From: an uncultured Steroidobacter sp.
Lineage (GTDB): Bacteria > Pseudomonadota > Gammaproteobacteria > Steroidobacterales > Steroidobacteraceae
NCBI RefSeq assembly: GCF_937958065.1
Contig: NZ_CALFXI010000048.1
Coordinates: 1 to 64,000, forward strand
DNA: 64,000 nt
Direction of reading: 5' to 3'
Made by a program: the position numbers and the translations under genes. The notes under the pieces were generated by a model that saw only the letters and a list, made by a program, of their open reading frames with translations, did no database searches and was not told the origin of the DNA. Of the stretch, positions 17,975 through 27,005 are shown piece by piece (within the stretch, counting starts at the first letter, position 1; the number at the start of each line of letters is the position of its first letter).

Positions 17975-19717
17975 TTACAGCTGCACCGAGCCCTGCAGCC
18001 AGAACTGGCCATCCCGATCGCGGCCATCGGCGTTCTTGCCGGTGACGCTGCGGCCGGGGTTGTCGCCGATCGGCGCGGCGTAGGAGAAGCGCACGCTGTA
18101 GCGCCCCTGCGCGGTCAGGTTGAAGCCGACGCCGGCGCCCGACAGGCCATAGCTGTTTCTGTTGTCCATGTTGTAGACGGCGCCGGTCCACGGCTTTTCA
18201 TACAACTTGGTTTCGCCATGGTCGGCGAAGCCGACCAGTTGCAACTCGCCCCAGTGACTGGAGAACGGGACGTCGTAACGAACCTCGAGCGTGCCGACCC
18301 AGCCGCTGTCGCCGCTGGCTTCGCCGACGGGATACGCGCGCACGCCGGTGGGGCCGCCGAGAATGAAACGTTCGGAGGAGTCGAGGTTGTCGTCGGTGAT
18401 CTGGCCGTTGATGGCGCCGAACAACGAGACGCGGTCGGTGACGCGCTGCAAGCGTGCCACGCCGTAACCGATCTTCGAGAACCCGCCATCGGTCCGCGCG
18501 GTCAACGCATCGGCTTCCTTATCGAAGGCGATGCGCGACAGATCGAGATCGCCCGATGTGAATACCAGCGACGCCTGCGTGATGCCGGCACCGCCCAGGC
18601 GATCCTGATGCGAGCCCGCCAGAGACACGCTGCCGCTGTTGATGCGTTTGTCACGGATCGTGACACCCATCATCTCGTCGGTCAGCGAGCGGTAGTTGTA
18701 GGTCGCGGTGCCCCAGAGGTTGGTCGCACGGCTGCGAATGATTGGATAACTGGCGTTGATCGAGGCGGTCTGCGCTTCGCCCTCGGCATCGAGCTGACGC
18801 AGTTCTTCTCTCACTTCGTACTCGAGCGCGGTATAAGCCACGCCCATGCGCAAACCGCTCGCGCCCACTGGCAGGCTGTAGTCGGCGCTCACGCTGCCGA
18901 GCCCCTCCGACTTGGTCAGGCTCAATCCCGCCTGATCGCCGATGCGCAGCGGATCGTTCAATCCGACGCGCGCATTGATTCGTTCCGAGCCGCTATAACG
19001 ATTGCCGTACGTATCGATCGAGGTGCTGCCAGTGAGCATTCGTTGTTCGGCCACGGTGAGGGCGAGCCGGCTGGTGCCGGCTTCATCACCACGCTCCAGG
19101 GCGCCGCGCGCCGCGATGCCCGGCAGATCGTTGATCAACAACACCGCACGTTCCAGATCGCGTTGACGCACCGGTTGCCCGGGCTCGACGGCTCGTTCGG
19201 CGATAGCGCGCAATCGCGACTGGCTCATGCGCACGGAGGAGTCCGGTCGGATCACCACACCGTTGCCTTGTTGAATGCGGCCTTCGACGATGGCGATCTC
19301 GATGCGGCCATCCGTCACGTCTTGCGCCGGCAGGTACGCGCCGACCAGCGGATAACCCTTGCCGCGCAGGTAAGTGCTGACTCGGTCGGTCAGGCTCTGC
19401 AGCTCCTCGAAGCCGAGCGATTGGCCGACGGCATCGGCTACGAGTTTGTGAAGCTCGTCACGAGTGGCGATGCGCTCTTCGCCCGAGAAAACAATTTCCT
19501 TGACCGTCACGCGCGCGCTACCGACGTCGCGCAGCGCCGGGCGCTCGGCGGGCACGTCGTCGCTGGGCAATCTGTTCAAGCGCTGCTGTTGCAGGCGCTG
19601 TTGCTCATTCAAGATCTGGCCGGCATTCGGCGGGGTCTGCGCTTGTGCGAGCAACGGCAGACTGGAAAGCAGGAAGGTGAAGGCGTGAGGCGCCAGGCGA
19701 AGCGACTTGTTTGTCAT
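17975..19717 (-). CDS. TpsB outer-membrane transporter (ShlB/FhaC/HecB family)
   Basis: A 580-residue Omp85-superfamily protein with a signal peptide (cleavage near AQAQ), a Q-rich linker helix (LNEQQRLQQQRLNRL), two POTRA domains (about 65-215, including VKEIVFSGEERIATRDEL and GYPLVGAYLPAQDVTDGRIEI) and a 16-strand barrel. The L6 motif reads GGPTGVRAYPVGEASGD, the VRAYP form of the VRGY tip motif. The protein ends in a beta-strand with terminal Leu. It exports the TpsA encoded 82 nt downstream. Calcium or osmotic control cannot be judged from the sequence. Confidence 0.92.
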   Translation of the reverse strand: MTNKSLRLAPHAFTFLLSSLPLLAQAQTPPNAGQILNEQQRLQQQRLNRLPSDDVPAERPALRDVGSARVTVKEIVFSGEERIATRDELHKLVADAVGQSLGFEELQSLTDRVSTYLRGKGYPLVGAYLPAQDVTDGRIEIAIVEGRIQQGNGVVIRPDSSVRMSQSRLRAIAERAVEPGQPVRQRDLERAVLLINDLPGIAARGALERGDEAGTSRLALTVAEQRMLTGSTSIDTYGNRYSGSERINARVGLNDPLRIGDQAGLSLTKSEGLGSVSADYSLPVGASGLRMGVAYTALEYEVREELRQLDAEGEAQTASINASYPIIRSRATNLWGTATYNYRSLTDEMMGVTIRDKRINSGSVSLAGSHQDRLGGAGITQASLVFTSGDLDLSRIAFDKEADALTARTDGGFSKIGYGVARLQRVTDRVSLFGAINGQITDDNLDSSERFILGGPTGVRAYPVGEASGDSGWVGTLEVRYDVPFSSHWGELQLVGFADHGETKLYEKPWTGAVYNMDNRNSYGLSGAGVGFNLTAQGRYSVRFSYAAPIGDNPGRSVTGKNADGRDRDGQFWLQGSVQL

Positions 19718-19915
19718 CGAACCGATCGTCCACAGAGTTTGCGACGGCGCGGTTTGTAGTGCGCGGCCTGGGGGCGCACTGAGACTTGAGTTCGGTTTTG
19801 ACTCGTTTTGAGCCGTCTACGCGGTATGGCTGCAGTGGATTAGGGCAAAACCCTGCAGGCGCATGAATGGAAAGCGAGGCGGGGGCGATGCGACGGCTTC
19901 GTCACACCCGATGAG

Positions 19916-20012
19916 GCGCGCCGCAGGCGGCGCGCACGCGAGGGAACGGAAAGGAAATAAGCGTCGATTTGCCCGACGCAGCTCGGGCGGTTACTGCCGG
20001 GCAGCAGTTACC
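19916..20012 (-). terminator. Two hairpins downstream of bamD
   Basis: An imperfect 9-bp hairpin overlaps the bamD stop (19989-20012, one mismatch, GGTTACTGC/GCAGTTACC). A perfect 9-bp GC hairpin (19916-19935, GCGCGCCGC/GCGGCGCGC) follows. They separate bamD from the tpsB promoter. I see no gene in the rest of 19718-20007; it presumably holds the tpsB promoter. Confidence 0.45.
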
Positions 20013-20796
20013 AGAACTTCCACCAATGTTTCTTTTGCTGCTCCGGCTCGACCGGCTGGGGCTCGTTCAGGTTGGCATAGTTCTCGGCCATCACCTTCTC
20101 GGTATCGGCGGCGAGATCGGTCATCCCCAGGCGCCGGTACGACTCGGCCATGATCTCCAGTGCCTGGCGGATCTGCGGCGAGCCGTCGTAGTTCTCGATG
20201 GCGTACTTGGCGCGATTGATCGCCCCCACGTAGGCGCCGCGCTCCAGGTAGTGGCCGGCCACATAGACCTCGTAGGAGGCGAGACGATTGCGCAGGAAGA
20301 TCATGCGCTTGCGGGAATCCTCGGCGTATTCGCTGTTCGGGAACCGCTGCACCAGGGTCTGGAACGACTGGAACGACTTGCGCGCATCGATCGGCGGCCG
20401 CTGCGACAGGTCGGCATTGAACCAGCGCTCCAGGAAGTTCGGATTGCGCTCGAACTGCACCAGGCCCTTGATGTAGTAGGCGTAGTCGACGCGCGGGTGG
20501 GCCGGGTTCTCGCGGATGAACTGGTCCGCCTGGTCGATGGCCGCCTCGGGCTCGCGGTTCTTGTAGTAGGCGTACATCAGGTCCAGCTGGCCCTGGCGGG
20601 CCGCGTTGGTGAACGGGAAGCGCGCCTCGAGCTGCTCGTAATAGCGGGTGGCGTCGCGATAATTGCCGTTATCGGAAGCCTTTTTGGCCAGCTCATAGAG
20701 CTTGTCGGCGTTGCCGACCTGCTCGCGGGGCTGACTGCCGCACCCGGTGAGGCTCAGCGCCAGCAGCGCCGCCGTGGTCAAGAAGATGATCCGCAT
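20008..20796 (-). CDS. bamD: Outer-membrane assembly lipoprotein BamD
   Basis: A 262-residue lipoprotein. The signal MRIIFLTTAALLALSLTGCGS ends in lipobox LTGC. About five TPR-like helical repeats follow, with DKLYELAKKASDNGNYRDA, YYEQLEARFPFTNAARQGQLD and YYIKGLVQFERNP typical of BamD/YfiO. It is the essential partner of BamA in inserting beta-barrels, presumably including the TpsB encoded nearby. The start at 20796 is chosen because it gives a proper lipoprotein signal; the frame extends upstream into the rluD promoter. It is divergent from rluD, as in E. coli. Confidence 0.94.
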   Translation of the reverse strand: MRIIFLTTAALLALSLTGCGSQPREQVGNADKLYELAKKASDNGNYRDATRYYEQLEARFPFTNAARQGQLDLMYAYYKNREPEAAIDQADQFIRENPAHPRVDYAYYIKGLVQFERNPNFLERWFNADLSQRPPIDARKSFQSFQTLVQRFPNSEYAEDSRKRMIFLRNRLASYEVYVAGHYLERGAYVGAINRAKYAIENYDGSPQIRQALEIMAESYRRLGMTDLAADTEKVMAENYANLNEPQPVEPEQQKKHWWKFW

Positions 20797-20902
20797 GCGA
20801 GAATTCAGGCCCTTTGCAAGCGATTCTAGTACTCGTGCCTGGGAACCATCCCCAAAGGCGTCCCCGTTAGAGGGCGCGAGTATAGCCACAGTTCCTCCCA
20901 GA

Positions 20903-21874
20903 ATGTCCGAAGCCGTCCACCACCAGCTGACCATCCCCTTCGAGCACGCCGGCCAGCGCCTGGACCAGGTGCTTGCCGAGTTGCTCGAGGGCTATTCCCG
21001 CACCCGGATCAAGGAGTGGATCGATGCCGGCCAGGTCCGGGTGAATGGCACCCGGCTGCGGCCGAAGGACAAGGTGCTGGGCGGGGAGAGCGTCGAAATC
21101 AACGCCACGCTGCCCGACCAGGTGAGCGTCGAACCCGAGCAGATCCACCTGAACATCGTCCACCAGGACAAGCACGTGCTGGTGATCAACAAGCCGGCTG
21201 GCCTGGTCGTCCACCCCGGCGCCGGCAATGCCGCCGGGACCCTGCAGAATGCCCTGCTGCACTTCGACACCAAGCTGTCGCTGGTCCCGCGCGCCGGTAT
21301 CGTGCACCGACTCGACAAAGACACCAGCGGGCTGATGGTCGTCGCTCGCACGGTCGAGGCGCATACGGCACTGGTGCGAGCGATCGAAGCGCGCGAAGTG
21401 GAGCGTGAGTACGAGGCCGTGTGCGTCGGCGTGATGACCGGCGGCGGCGTAGTCGATGCGCCGATCGGCCGTCATCCCGTCGATCGATTGAAGATGGCCG
21501 TGCGCGAAGACGGTCGCGAGGCGGTGACTCACTATCGAGTCGTGACGCGCTTTCGCGGCCACACTCATGTTCGGCTGAAGCTGGAGTCGGGGCGCACGCA
21601 TCAGATCCGCGTGCACATGATGCACATCCATTATCCGCTGGTGGGCGACAAGGTTTATGGCGGCCGCATGCTGTTGCCGAAGGGCGCCTCGCCGGAGTTG
21701 ATCGAAGCACTGCGTGGCTTCAAACGCCAGGCGCTGCACGCGGCCCGGCTCGCGTTCGAGCATCCGGTCAGCGGTAAGCCGATCGTGAACGAAGCGGCGC
21801 TGCCGGGTGATATGCAGGAGCTGCTGGGCGTGCTCGCTCGCGATACGGCGGCCGCCGCCACCAAGAAGCGCTGA
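20903..21874 (+). CDS. rluD: 23S rRNA pseudouridine(1911/1915/1917) synthase RluD
   Basis: A 323-residue enzyme (E. coli 326). An N-terminal S4 domain (QRLDQVLAELLEGYSRTRIKEWIDAG) is followed by the RluA-type catalytic core with the nucleophile in GIVHRLDKDTSGLMVVA and then LKLESGRTHQIRVHM. It modifies helix 69 of 23S rRNA. A start at 20903 gives the family N-terminus; the frame is open upstream through the bamD promoter. The pgeF start follows its stop after 4 nt. Confidence 0.93.
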   Translation: MSEAVHHQLTIPFEHAGQRLDQVLAELLEGYSRTRIKEWIDAGQVRVNGTRLRPKDKVLGGESVEINATLPDQVSVEPEQIHLNIVHQDKHVLVINKPAGLVVHPGAGNAAGTLQNALLHFDTKLSLVPRAGIVHRLDKDTSGLMVVARTVEAHTALVRAIEAREVEREYEAVCVGVMTGGGVVDAPIGRHPVDRLKMAVREDGREAVTHYRVVTRFRGHTHVRLKLESGRTHQIRVHMMHIHYPLVGDKVYGGRMLLPKGASPELIEALRGFKRQALHAARLAFEHPVSGKPIVNEAALPGDMQELLGVLARDTAAAATKKR

Positions 21875-21878
21875 CCCC

Positions 21879-22640
21879 ATGGTGGACTGGATCACTCCTG
21901 ACTGGCCCGCTCCGCCGAACGTGAAAGCGGCGGCAACGCTGCGATCGGGCGGCGTCAGCGAGGGCGCATTTTCCAGCCTGAATCTCGGCTCGCACGTCGG
22001 GGACGATCCGGCTTCGGTGGCGGAGAACCGTCGACGCCTCAAAGTCGCGCTTGGATTATCGGTTGAGCCGATGTGGATGAATCAGGTTCATGGCATCGAC
22101 GTCGTTGATGCGAGCCCCCACGGCGCGCCGGCCGCGCCGCCAACCGCAGATGCATCCGTTACTCGCGGCCCTGGCGCCATTTGCGTGGTCATGACCGCCG
22201 ATTGTTTGCCGGTCCTGTTCTGCGATCGAGCTGGCTCGCGAGTGGGCGCCGCTCATGCGGGCTGGCGCGGCCTGGCCGGCGGCGTGCTGGGAGCGACCAT
22301 CGAATCACTGGGCGTTGCGCCCTCGCAGCTGATGGCTTGGCTCGGACCGGCAATCGAACAGGCGGCATTCGAAGTCGGCGACGAGGTGCGCGAGGCTTTC
22401 ATGAAGCTGGGCGCCGGGAACGCGGCCGCGTTCGAGCAGAACGCACGTGGCCGCTGGCAGGCCGATTTGTATCAATTGGCACGGCACGAGCTGATGCGAC
22501 TCGGCGTCACTGCCGTCCATGGCGGCGGCTTCGAATGCTTCGCCGATAACAAACGTTTTTTCTCCTACCGCCGTGAGAGTCGCACCGGCCGCATGGCCAC
22601 GCTGGTCTGGCTCGAAGGCCCCTCGACCGAGCCGGCTTGA
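21879..22640 (+). CDS. pgeF: Purine nucleoside phosphorylase / laccase-domain protein YfiH (PgeF)
   Basis: A 253-residue Cu-oxidase_4 family protein. Metal-site residues are visible in MNQVHGIDVVDA, VVMTADCLPVLFCD and GAAHAGWRGLAGGVL. Members act as peptidoglycan-editing factors or purine nucleoside phosphorylases in different species, so the exact role is open. It is translationally close to rluD (4 nt), the conserved rluD-yfiH-clpB order. Confidence 0.92.
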   Translation: MVDWITPDWPAPPNVKAAATLRSGGVSEGAFSSLNLGSHVGDDPASVAENRRRLKVALGLSVEPMWMNQVHGIDVVDASPHGAPAAPPTADASVTRGPGAICVVMTADCLPVLFCDRAGSRVGAAHAGWRGLAGGVLGATIESLGVAPSQLMAWLGPAIEQAAFEVGDEVREAFMKLGAGNAAAFEQNARGRWQADLYQLARHELMRLGVTAVHGGGFECFADNKRFFSYRRESRTGRMATLVWLEGPSTEPA

Positions 22641-22734
22641 CACGCATGCTAGGCTGGCCGGCATAACCAACGGCCCCCAATAGATCGAGTCCGTGCTGCG
22701 CATTCTGGCGTGGTACGGCGGCGAATTCCGAACC

Positions 22735-23574
22735 ATGCATCTGCTCGGCTGGATCATTTTGTTTACTGCCCTCGGCGGCTTTCTGAGCGCGCTGGCGGCC
22801 TCGGCGTTCCTGGTCGTGCCGACCCGCGTGCGCACGCGTGTTCTGCCGCACCTGGTGAGCTTTGCGACGGGTGCCTTGCTCAGCGCCGCGTTGCTCGGAC
22901 TGCTGCCCCACGCCGTCGAGTCGGCGGGTCTTTCCAAGACGCATGAAATCGGCCTGGCCCTGCTCGGCGGTCTGTTGCTGTTCTTCGTGCTGGAGAAGAT
23001 GGTGCTGTGGCGGCACTGCCATGCGGATGTGTGCGAGGTCCATGTGACGCCCGAGCCGCACGCCCATGCTCATGGTCACCACAACCACAACCATGCACAC
23101 GATCATGGTCACGACCAGCGGCGCGACCAGGCGTCGGCCACGCTCATCCTGATCGGCGACGGCTTCCACAACATCCTGGACGGTGTGCTGATCGCCGCCG
23201 CCTTCATGACCGACGTGCATCTGGGCATCGTCACGGCCATCGCCGTGTGTGCGCACGAGATCCCACAGGAAGTCGGTGATCTGGCAATTCTGCTCAATGG
23301 CGGCATGCGGCCGCTGCGCGCCCTGACGCTCAATCTGCTCACCAGCGTGACCTCGGTAGTGGGCGGCGTGGCAGCCTATTTCGCGCTGGCGCAGGTTCAG
23401 GGGGTGCTGCCGTACGCCATTGCTCTCGCGGCATCGAGCTTTCTTTACATTGCGGTCGCGGACCTCATTCCCGGTCTGCACCGCAAGGTGGATCCCGGCT
23501 CGGGGGTCTGGCAGCTGGTGTATATCGTGCTCGGCGTGGCCGTGATCTCGGTGAGCCACAGCCTGGCGCATTGA
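22735..23574 (+). CDS. ZIP-family divalent metal transporter
   Basis: A 279-residue membrane protein with about eight hydrophobic segments. A cytoplasmic loop between helices 3 and 4 is very rich in histidine (HAHAHGHHNHNHAHDHGHD). Helices 4 and 5 carry the metal-binding signatures GDGFHNILDGV and AVCAHEIPQEVGD. It should import Zn2+ or a related cation. The ATG at 22735 (MHLLGWIILF) puts helix 1 at the N-terminus; a GTG at 22693 would add 14 residues. It is inserted between pgeF and clpB, which are adjacent in many relatives. Confidence 0.88.
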   Translation: MHLLGWIILFTALGGFLSALAASAFLVVPTRVRTRVLPHLVSFATGALLSAALLGLLPHAVESAGLSKTHEIGLALLGGLLLFFVLEKMVLWRHCHADVCEVHVTPEPHAHAHGHHNHNHAHDHGHDQRRDQASATLILIGDGFHNILDGVLIAAAFMTDVHLGIVTAIAVCAHEIPQEVGDLAILLNGGMRPLRALTLNLLTSVTSVVGGVAAYFALAQVQGVLPYAIALAASSFLYIAVADLIPGLHRKVDPGSGVWQLVYIVLGVAVISVSHSLAH

Positions 23575-23600
23575 AGGGACCGCCGGGCTGGCGGAACCCC

Positions 23601-23629
23601 GTTGAATTTTCCTACCTTGTTCCCCAGAT
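23601..23629 (+). promoter_or_regulatory. Candidate sigma-32 promoter of clpB
   Basis: GTTGAA at 23601-23606 and CCCCAGAT at 23622-23629, separated by 15 nt, resemble the heat-shock consensus CTTGAA-N(13-15)-CCCCATNT. The -10 lies about 52 nt before the clpB ATG. The match is partial. Confidence 0.45.
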
Positions 23630-23681
23630 CGCTGCCAAGGTAAACGGCGCCGACGGCTTCGGTGCGCCGGGGAAAAGTCAT

Positions 23682-26264
23682 ATGCGAATGGATAAATTCA
23701 CCAGCAAATTCCAGCAGGCCCTGGCCGATGCCCAGTCGCTGGCCGTGGGTCGCGACAACCAGTACATCGAGCCGGCGCACCTGCTGGTGGCGCTGCTCGA
23801 CCAGCAAGGCGGCACCGTTCGGCATCTGCTCGACAAGGCGGGCGTGAACGTCAACCTGCTGCGCTCGCAGATGGGCGAGACGCTCGATCGGCTGCCCAAG
23901 GTCGAAGGCACCGCCGGCGAAGTGCACGTCTCCAACGAGCTCGGCCGCCTGCTCAACGTGATGGACAAGCTCGCGCAGAAGCGCGGCGACCAGTTCATCT
24001 CCAGCGAGCTGTTCGTGCTGGCGGCGCTCGAAGACAAGGGCCAGATCAGCACGGTGCTGCGCAATGCCGGCGCCGTGAAGGGCTCCATCGAGCAGGCCAT
24101 CGACGAGCTGCGCGGCGGCGAGAAGGTCAACGACGCCAACGCCGAGGAGAGCCGCCAGGCGCTCGAAAAATACACCGTCGATCTCACCGAGCGCGCCGAG
24201 CAGGGCAAGCTCGATCCGGTCATCGGCCGCGATGACGAGATCCGCCGCACCGTGCAGGTGCTGCAGCGTCGGACCAAGAACAACCCGGTGCTGATCGGCG
24301 AGCCCGGCGTCGGCAAGACCGCCATCGTCGAAGGGCTCGCGCAGCGGATCGTCAACGGCGAGGTGCCCGAAGGCCTGCGCAACAAGCGCATCCTGGCGCT
24401 CGACATGGGCGCGCTGATCGCCGGCGCGAAATTCCGTGGCGAGTTCGAAGAGCGGCTCAAGGCCGTGCTGAACGATCTCGCCAAGCAGGAAGGCCGCGTG
24501 ATCCTGTTCATCGACGAGCTGCACACCATGGTCGGCGCCGGCAAGGCCGAAGGTGCCATGGACGCCGGCAACATGCTCAAGCCCGCGCTCGCTCGCGGCG
24601 AGCTGCATTGCGTGGGCGCAACGACCCTCGACGAGTATCGCAAGTACATCGAGAAGGACGCCGCGCTCGAGCGTCGTTTCCAGAAGGTGCTGGTGGATGA
24701 GCCTTCGGTGGAAGACACCATCGCCATCCTGCGCGGCTTGAAGGAGCGTTACGAAGTTCACCACGGCGTGGAGATCACCGACCCGGCGATCGTCGCGGCG
24801 GCCACGCTCTCGCATCGTTACATCACCGATCGTCAGCTGCCCGACAAGGCCATCGACCTGATCGACGAGGCCGGCTCGCGCATTCGCATGGAGATCGATT
24901 CCAAGCCCGAGGCCATGGATCGACTCGAGCGTCGCATCATCCAGCTGAAGATCGAGCGCGAGGCCCTCAAGAAAGAAACCGACGAAGCCTCCAAGAAGCG
25001 CCTGAAGGCGCTGGATGAGCAGCTGGGCGCGCTGGAAAAGGAATATTCCGACCTGGAAGAGGTGTGGAAGGCCGAGAAGGCCTCGGTGCAAAGCGCCGCG
25101 GGCATCAAGGAGGAGCTGGAGCGCACCAAGACCGAATTGGAGACGGCACGACGCGCGCAGGATCTCGCGCGCATGTCGGAGCTGGCGTACGGCCGCATCC
25201 CCGAGTTGGAGCGTCGTCTCGCCGCGGCCACGGCGGCCGAGCAGCAGGCGGATCAAAAGAAACTGCTGCGTAACAAGGTCACCGATGAGGAGATCGCCGA
25301 AGTCGTGAGCAAGTGGACCGGCATCCCGATCTCCAAGATGCTCGAAGGCGAGAAGGAAAAGCTGCTGCGCATGGAGGAGCAGTTGGGCAAGCGCGTGGTC
25401 GGCCAGCGCGAGGCGGTCACTGCCGTGGCGGACGCGATCCGTCGCTCACGCGCCGGCCTGTCCGATCCGAACCGGCCCAATGGGTCCTTCCTGTTCCTCG
25501 GTCCGACCGGTGTCGGCAAGACCGAGCTGAGCAAGGCGCTCGCGGAGTTCCTGTTCGACACCGAAGAGGCCATGGTCCGCATCGACATGTCGGAGTTCAT
25601 GGAGAAACATTCCGTGGCTCGGCTGATCGGCGCGCCTCCGGGCTATGTCGGCTATGAAGAGGGCGGGTATCTGACCGAGGCCGTGCGTCGCCGGCCGTAT
25701 TCGGTGCTGTTGCTGGACGAGGTCGAAAAAGCCCATCCGGATGTGTTCAACGTGCTGTTGCAGGTGCTGGACGACGGCCGCCTCACCGACGGTCAGGGGC
25801 GCACGGTCGACTTCCGTAACACCGTGATCATCATGACGTCGAACCTGGGCTCGAACGTCATCCAGGAGCTGGCGGGCGAGGCCAACTACCCGAGGATGAA
25901 ACAAGCGGTGCTGGAGATCGTGCAACAGCACTTCCGGCCCGAGTTCATCAACCGCGTCGACGACATCGTCGTGTTCCATCCACTGGGCCGCGATCAGCTG
26001 CGGGCCATCGTGGACATCCAGCTGGCGTACCTGCGGCGGCGGCTGGCGGAGCGGGATATCGAGCTGCAGCTCGACGAGGCGGCCACCGATCGGCTGGCCG
26101 AAGCCGGCTTCGATCCGGTGTACGGCGCCCGCCCGTTGAAGCGCGCCATTCAGCAGCAGCTGGAAAACCCATTGGCCCAGCGCATCCTCCGGGGCGAGTT
26201 CGGTCCCGGCTCGAAGGTGCGCGTCACGGTCAAGGATGGCGAGCTGGCGTTTGCGCGGGGCTGA
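23682..26264 (+). CDS. clpB: ATP-dependent disaggregase ClpB (Hsp100)
   Basis: An 860-residue protein (E. coli 857). It has an N-terminal double repeat (1-145), a first AAA+ module with Walker A GEPGVGKT, a coiled-coil M-domain (about 405-525, rich in E/K/L), a second AAA+ module with Walker A GPTGVGKT and a C-terminal small domain. It starts MRMDKFTSKFQQALADAQ at 23682, parallel to E. coli MRLDRLTNKF. It resolves protein aggregates with DnaK. A candidate heat-shock promoter precedes it. Confidence 0.96.
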   Translation: MRMDKFTSKFQQALADAQSLAVGRDNQYIEPAHLLVALLDQQGGTVRHLLDKAGVNVNLLRSQMGETLDRLPKVEGTAGEVHVSNELGRLLNVMDKLAQKRGDQFISSELFVLAALEDKGQISTVLRNAGAVKGSIEQAIDELRGGEKVNDANAEESRQALEKYTVDLTERAEQGKLDPVIGRDDEIRRTVQVLQRRTKNNPVLIGEPGVGKTAIVEGLAQRIVNGEVPEGLRNKRILALDMGALIAGAKFRGEFEERLKAVLNDLAKQEGRVILFIDELHTMVGAGKAEGAMDAGNMLKPALARGELHCVGATTLDEYRKYIEKDAALERRFQKVLVDEPSVEDTIAILRGLKERYEVHHGVEITDPAIVAAATLSHRYITDRQLPDKAIDLIDEAGSRIRMEIDSKPEAMDRLERRIIQLKIEREALKKETDEASKKRLKALDEQLGALEKEYSDLEEVWKAEKASVQSAAGIKEELERTKTELETARRAQDLARMSELAYGRIPELERRLAAATAAEQQADQKKLLRNKVTDEEIAEVVSKWTGIPISKMLEGEKEKLLRMEEQLGKRVVGQREAVTAVADAIRRSRAGLSDPNRPNGSFLFLGPTGVGKTELSKALAEFLFDTEEAMVRIDMSEFMEKHSVARLIGAPPGYVGYEEGGYLTEAVRRRPYSVLLLDEVEKAHPDVFNVLLQVLDDGRLTDGQGRTVDFRNTVIIMTSNLGSNVIQELAGEANYPRMKQAVLEIVQQHFRPEFINRVDDIVVFHPLGRDQLRAIVDIQLAYLRRRLAERDIELQLDEAATDRLAEAGFDPVYGARPLKRAIQQQLENPLAQRILRGEFGPGSKVRVTVKDGELAFARG

Positions 26265-26353
26265 TTTTTTCCGTTCGCAATAGCTTGAAGATTCGGTGTC
26301 GGCCCCTATGATGCGCCGACGCCGAGTCGCCTTGTTTGTGACCGAGAATAACC

Positions 26354-26794
26354 ATGCCGTTTTACGAATACGAATGCAGTAACTGCAAGTTCTACGTCGA
26401 GACCCTGCAGAAGATTTCCGATGAGCCGCTGCGCAAATGCCCCAGCTGCAACAAGTCGACGCTGAAGAAACTGATCTCCGCGCCGGTGTTCCGCCTCAAG
26501 GGCGACGGCTGGTACGAGACCGACTTCAAGTCCGATGGCGAGGACAAGCGCAATCTCGCCGACCGTGAGGAGCCGGCGGAGAAGTCCGAGGACAAGGCCG
26601 CCAGCAGCGAGGCCAAGGCCGAGAAGCCGGAGAAGAAGGTCGAGTCCAAGCCGGAAGTGAAGACCGCAGCGGCCCGCAAGCCGGCCGCCAAGGCTGCACC
26701 GGCCAAGGGCAAGAAGCCGGCCGCCAAGGCCCCGGCCAAGCGCCCGGCGCCGAAGAAGGCCGCGCCGGCGAAGAAGAAAGCCAAGCGGCGGTAA
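26354..26794 (+). CDS. FmdB-type zinc ribbon protein with lysine/alanine-rich tail
   Basis: A 146-residue protein. Residues 1-45 are the FmdB/CxxC zinc ribbon: MPFYEYECSNC, then KCPSCNKSTLKKLISAPVF. A short conserved stretch (RLKGDGWYETDFK) follows. From about residue 60 it is acidic/basic and low in complexity; from about 95 it is almost only A, K and P (KPAAKAAPAKGKKPAAKA), ending KKKAKRR. FmdB-like proteins often lie just upstream of aspS, as here. The function is unknown. The H1-like tail parallels that of SucD in this window and suggests nucleic acid binding. Confidence 0.85.
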   Translation: MPFYEYECSNCKFYVETLQKISDEPLRKCPSCNKSTLKKLISAPVFRLKGDGWYETDFKSDGEDKRNLADREEPAEKSEDKAASSEAKAEKPEKKVESKPEVKTAAARKPAAKAAPAKGKKPAAKAPAKRPAPKKAAPAKKKAKRR

Positions 26795-26804
26795 TCGTCC
26801 CGCA

Positions 26805-26926
26805 GGGGGCAGATTCCAATCTGCCCCCGCTGGCCTGGAAAGGGGACGGGTTTGTTTCTGTCCCCGGCGGCGCCGCTCCGAGGCTGACACAATTCAACTC
26901 CGTCCCGCCTTTTCAGGGACGGGACG
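26805..26926. repeat. Three consecutive palindromes in the fmdB-aspS gap (REP-like)
   Basis: Hairpin 1 is GGGGGCAGAT/ATCTGCCCCC (26805-26828, perfect 10-bp stem, loop TCCA). Hairpin 2 is GGGGAC/GTCCCC (26842-26865). Hairpin 3 is CGTCCCG/CGGGACG (26901-26926). Related GGGAC..GTCCC arms occur near 35017-35034 and 37279-37319, so these may be members of a dispersed repeat. The first can also end transcription of the fmdB-like gene. Confidence 0.55.
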
Positions 26927-27005
26927 CGGCGTCGGCGGCCCCTTGCTTGCGCCGCCTCGGGGGGCTCCGTAACATCCCGCGCTCCCTACGTCCCGAGCCT
27001 TTTCC

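Noticed and set aside
18340..18400. VRAYP instead of VRGY in the TpsB L6 loop as an unusual change
   Set aside because: The VRAYP form is common among ShlB/HecB-type transporters, so it is not a defect.
18218..19759. 513-codon frame opposite tpsB
   Set aside because: It is a shadow of TpsB, which has signal peptide, POTRA and barrel motifs on the other strand.
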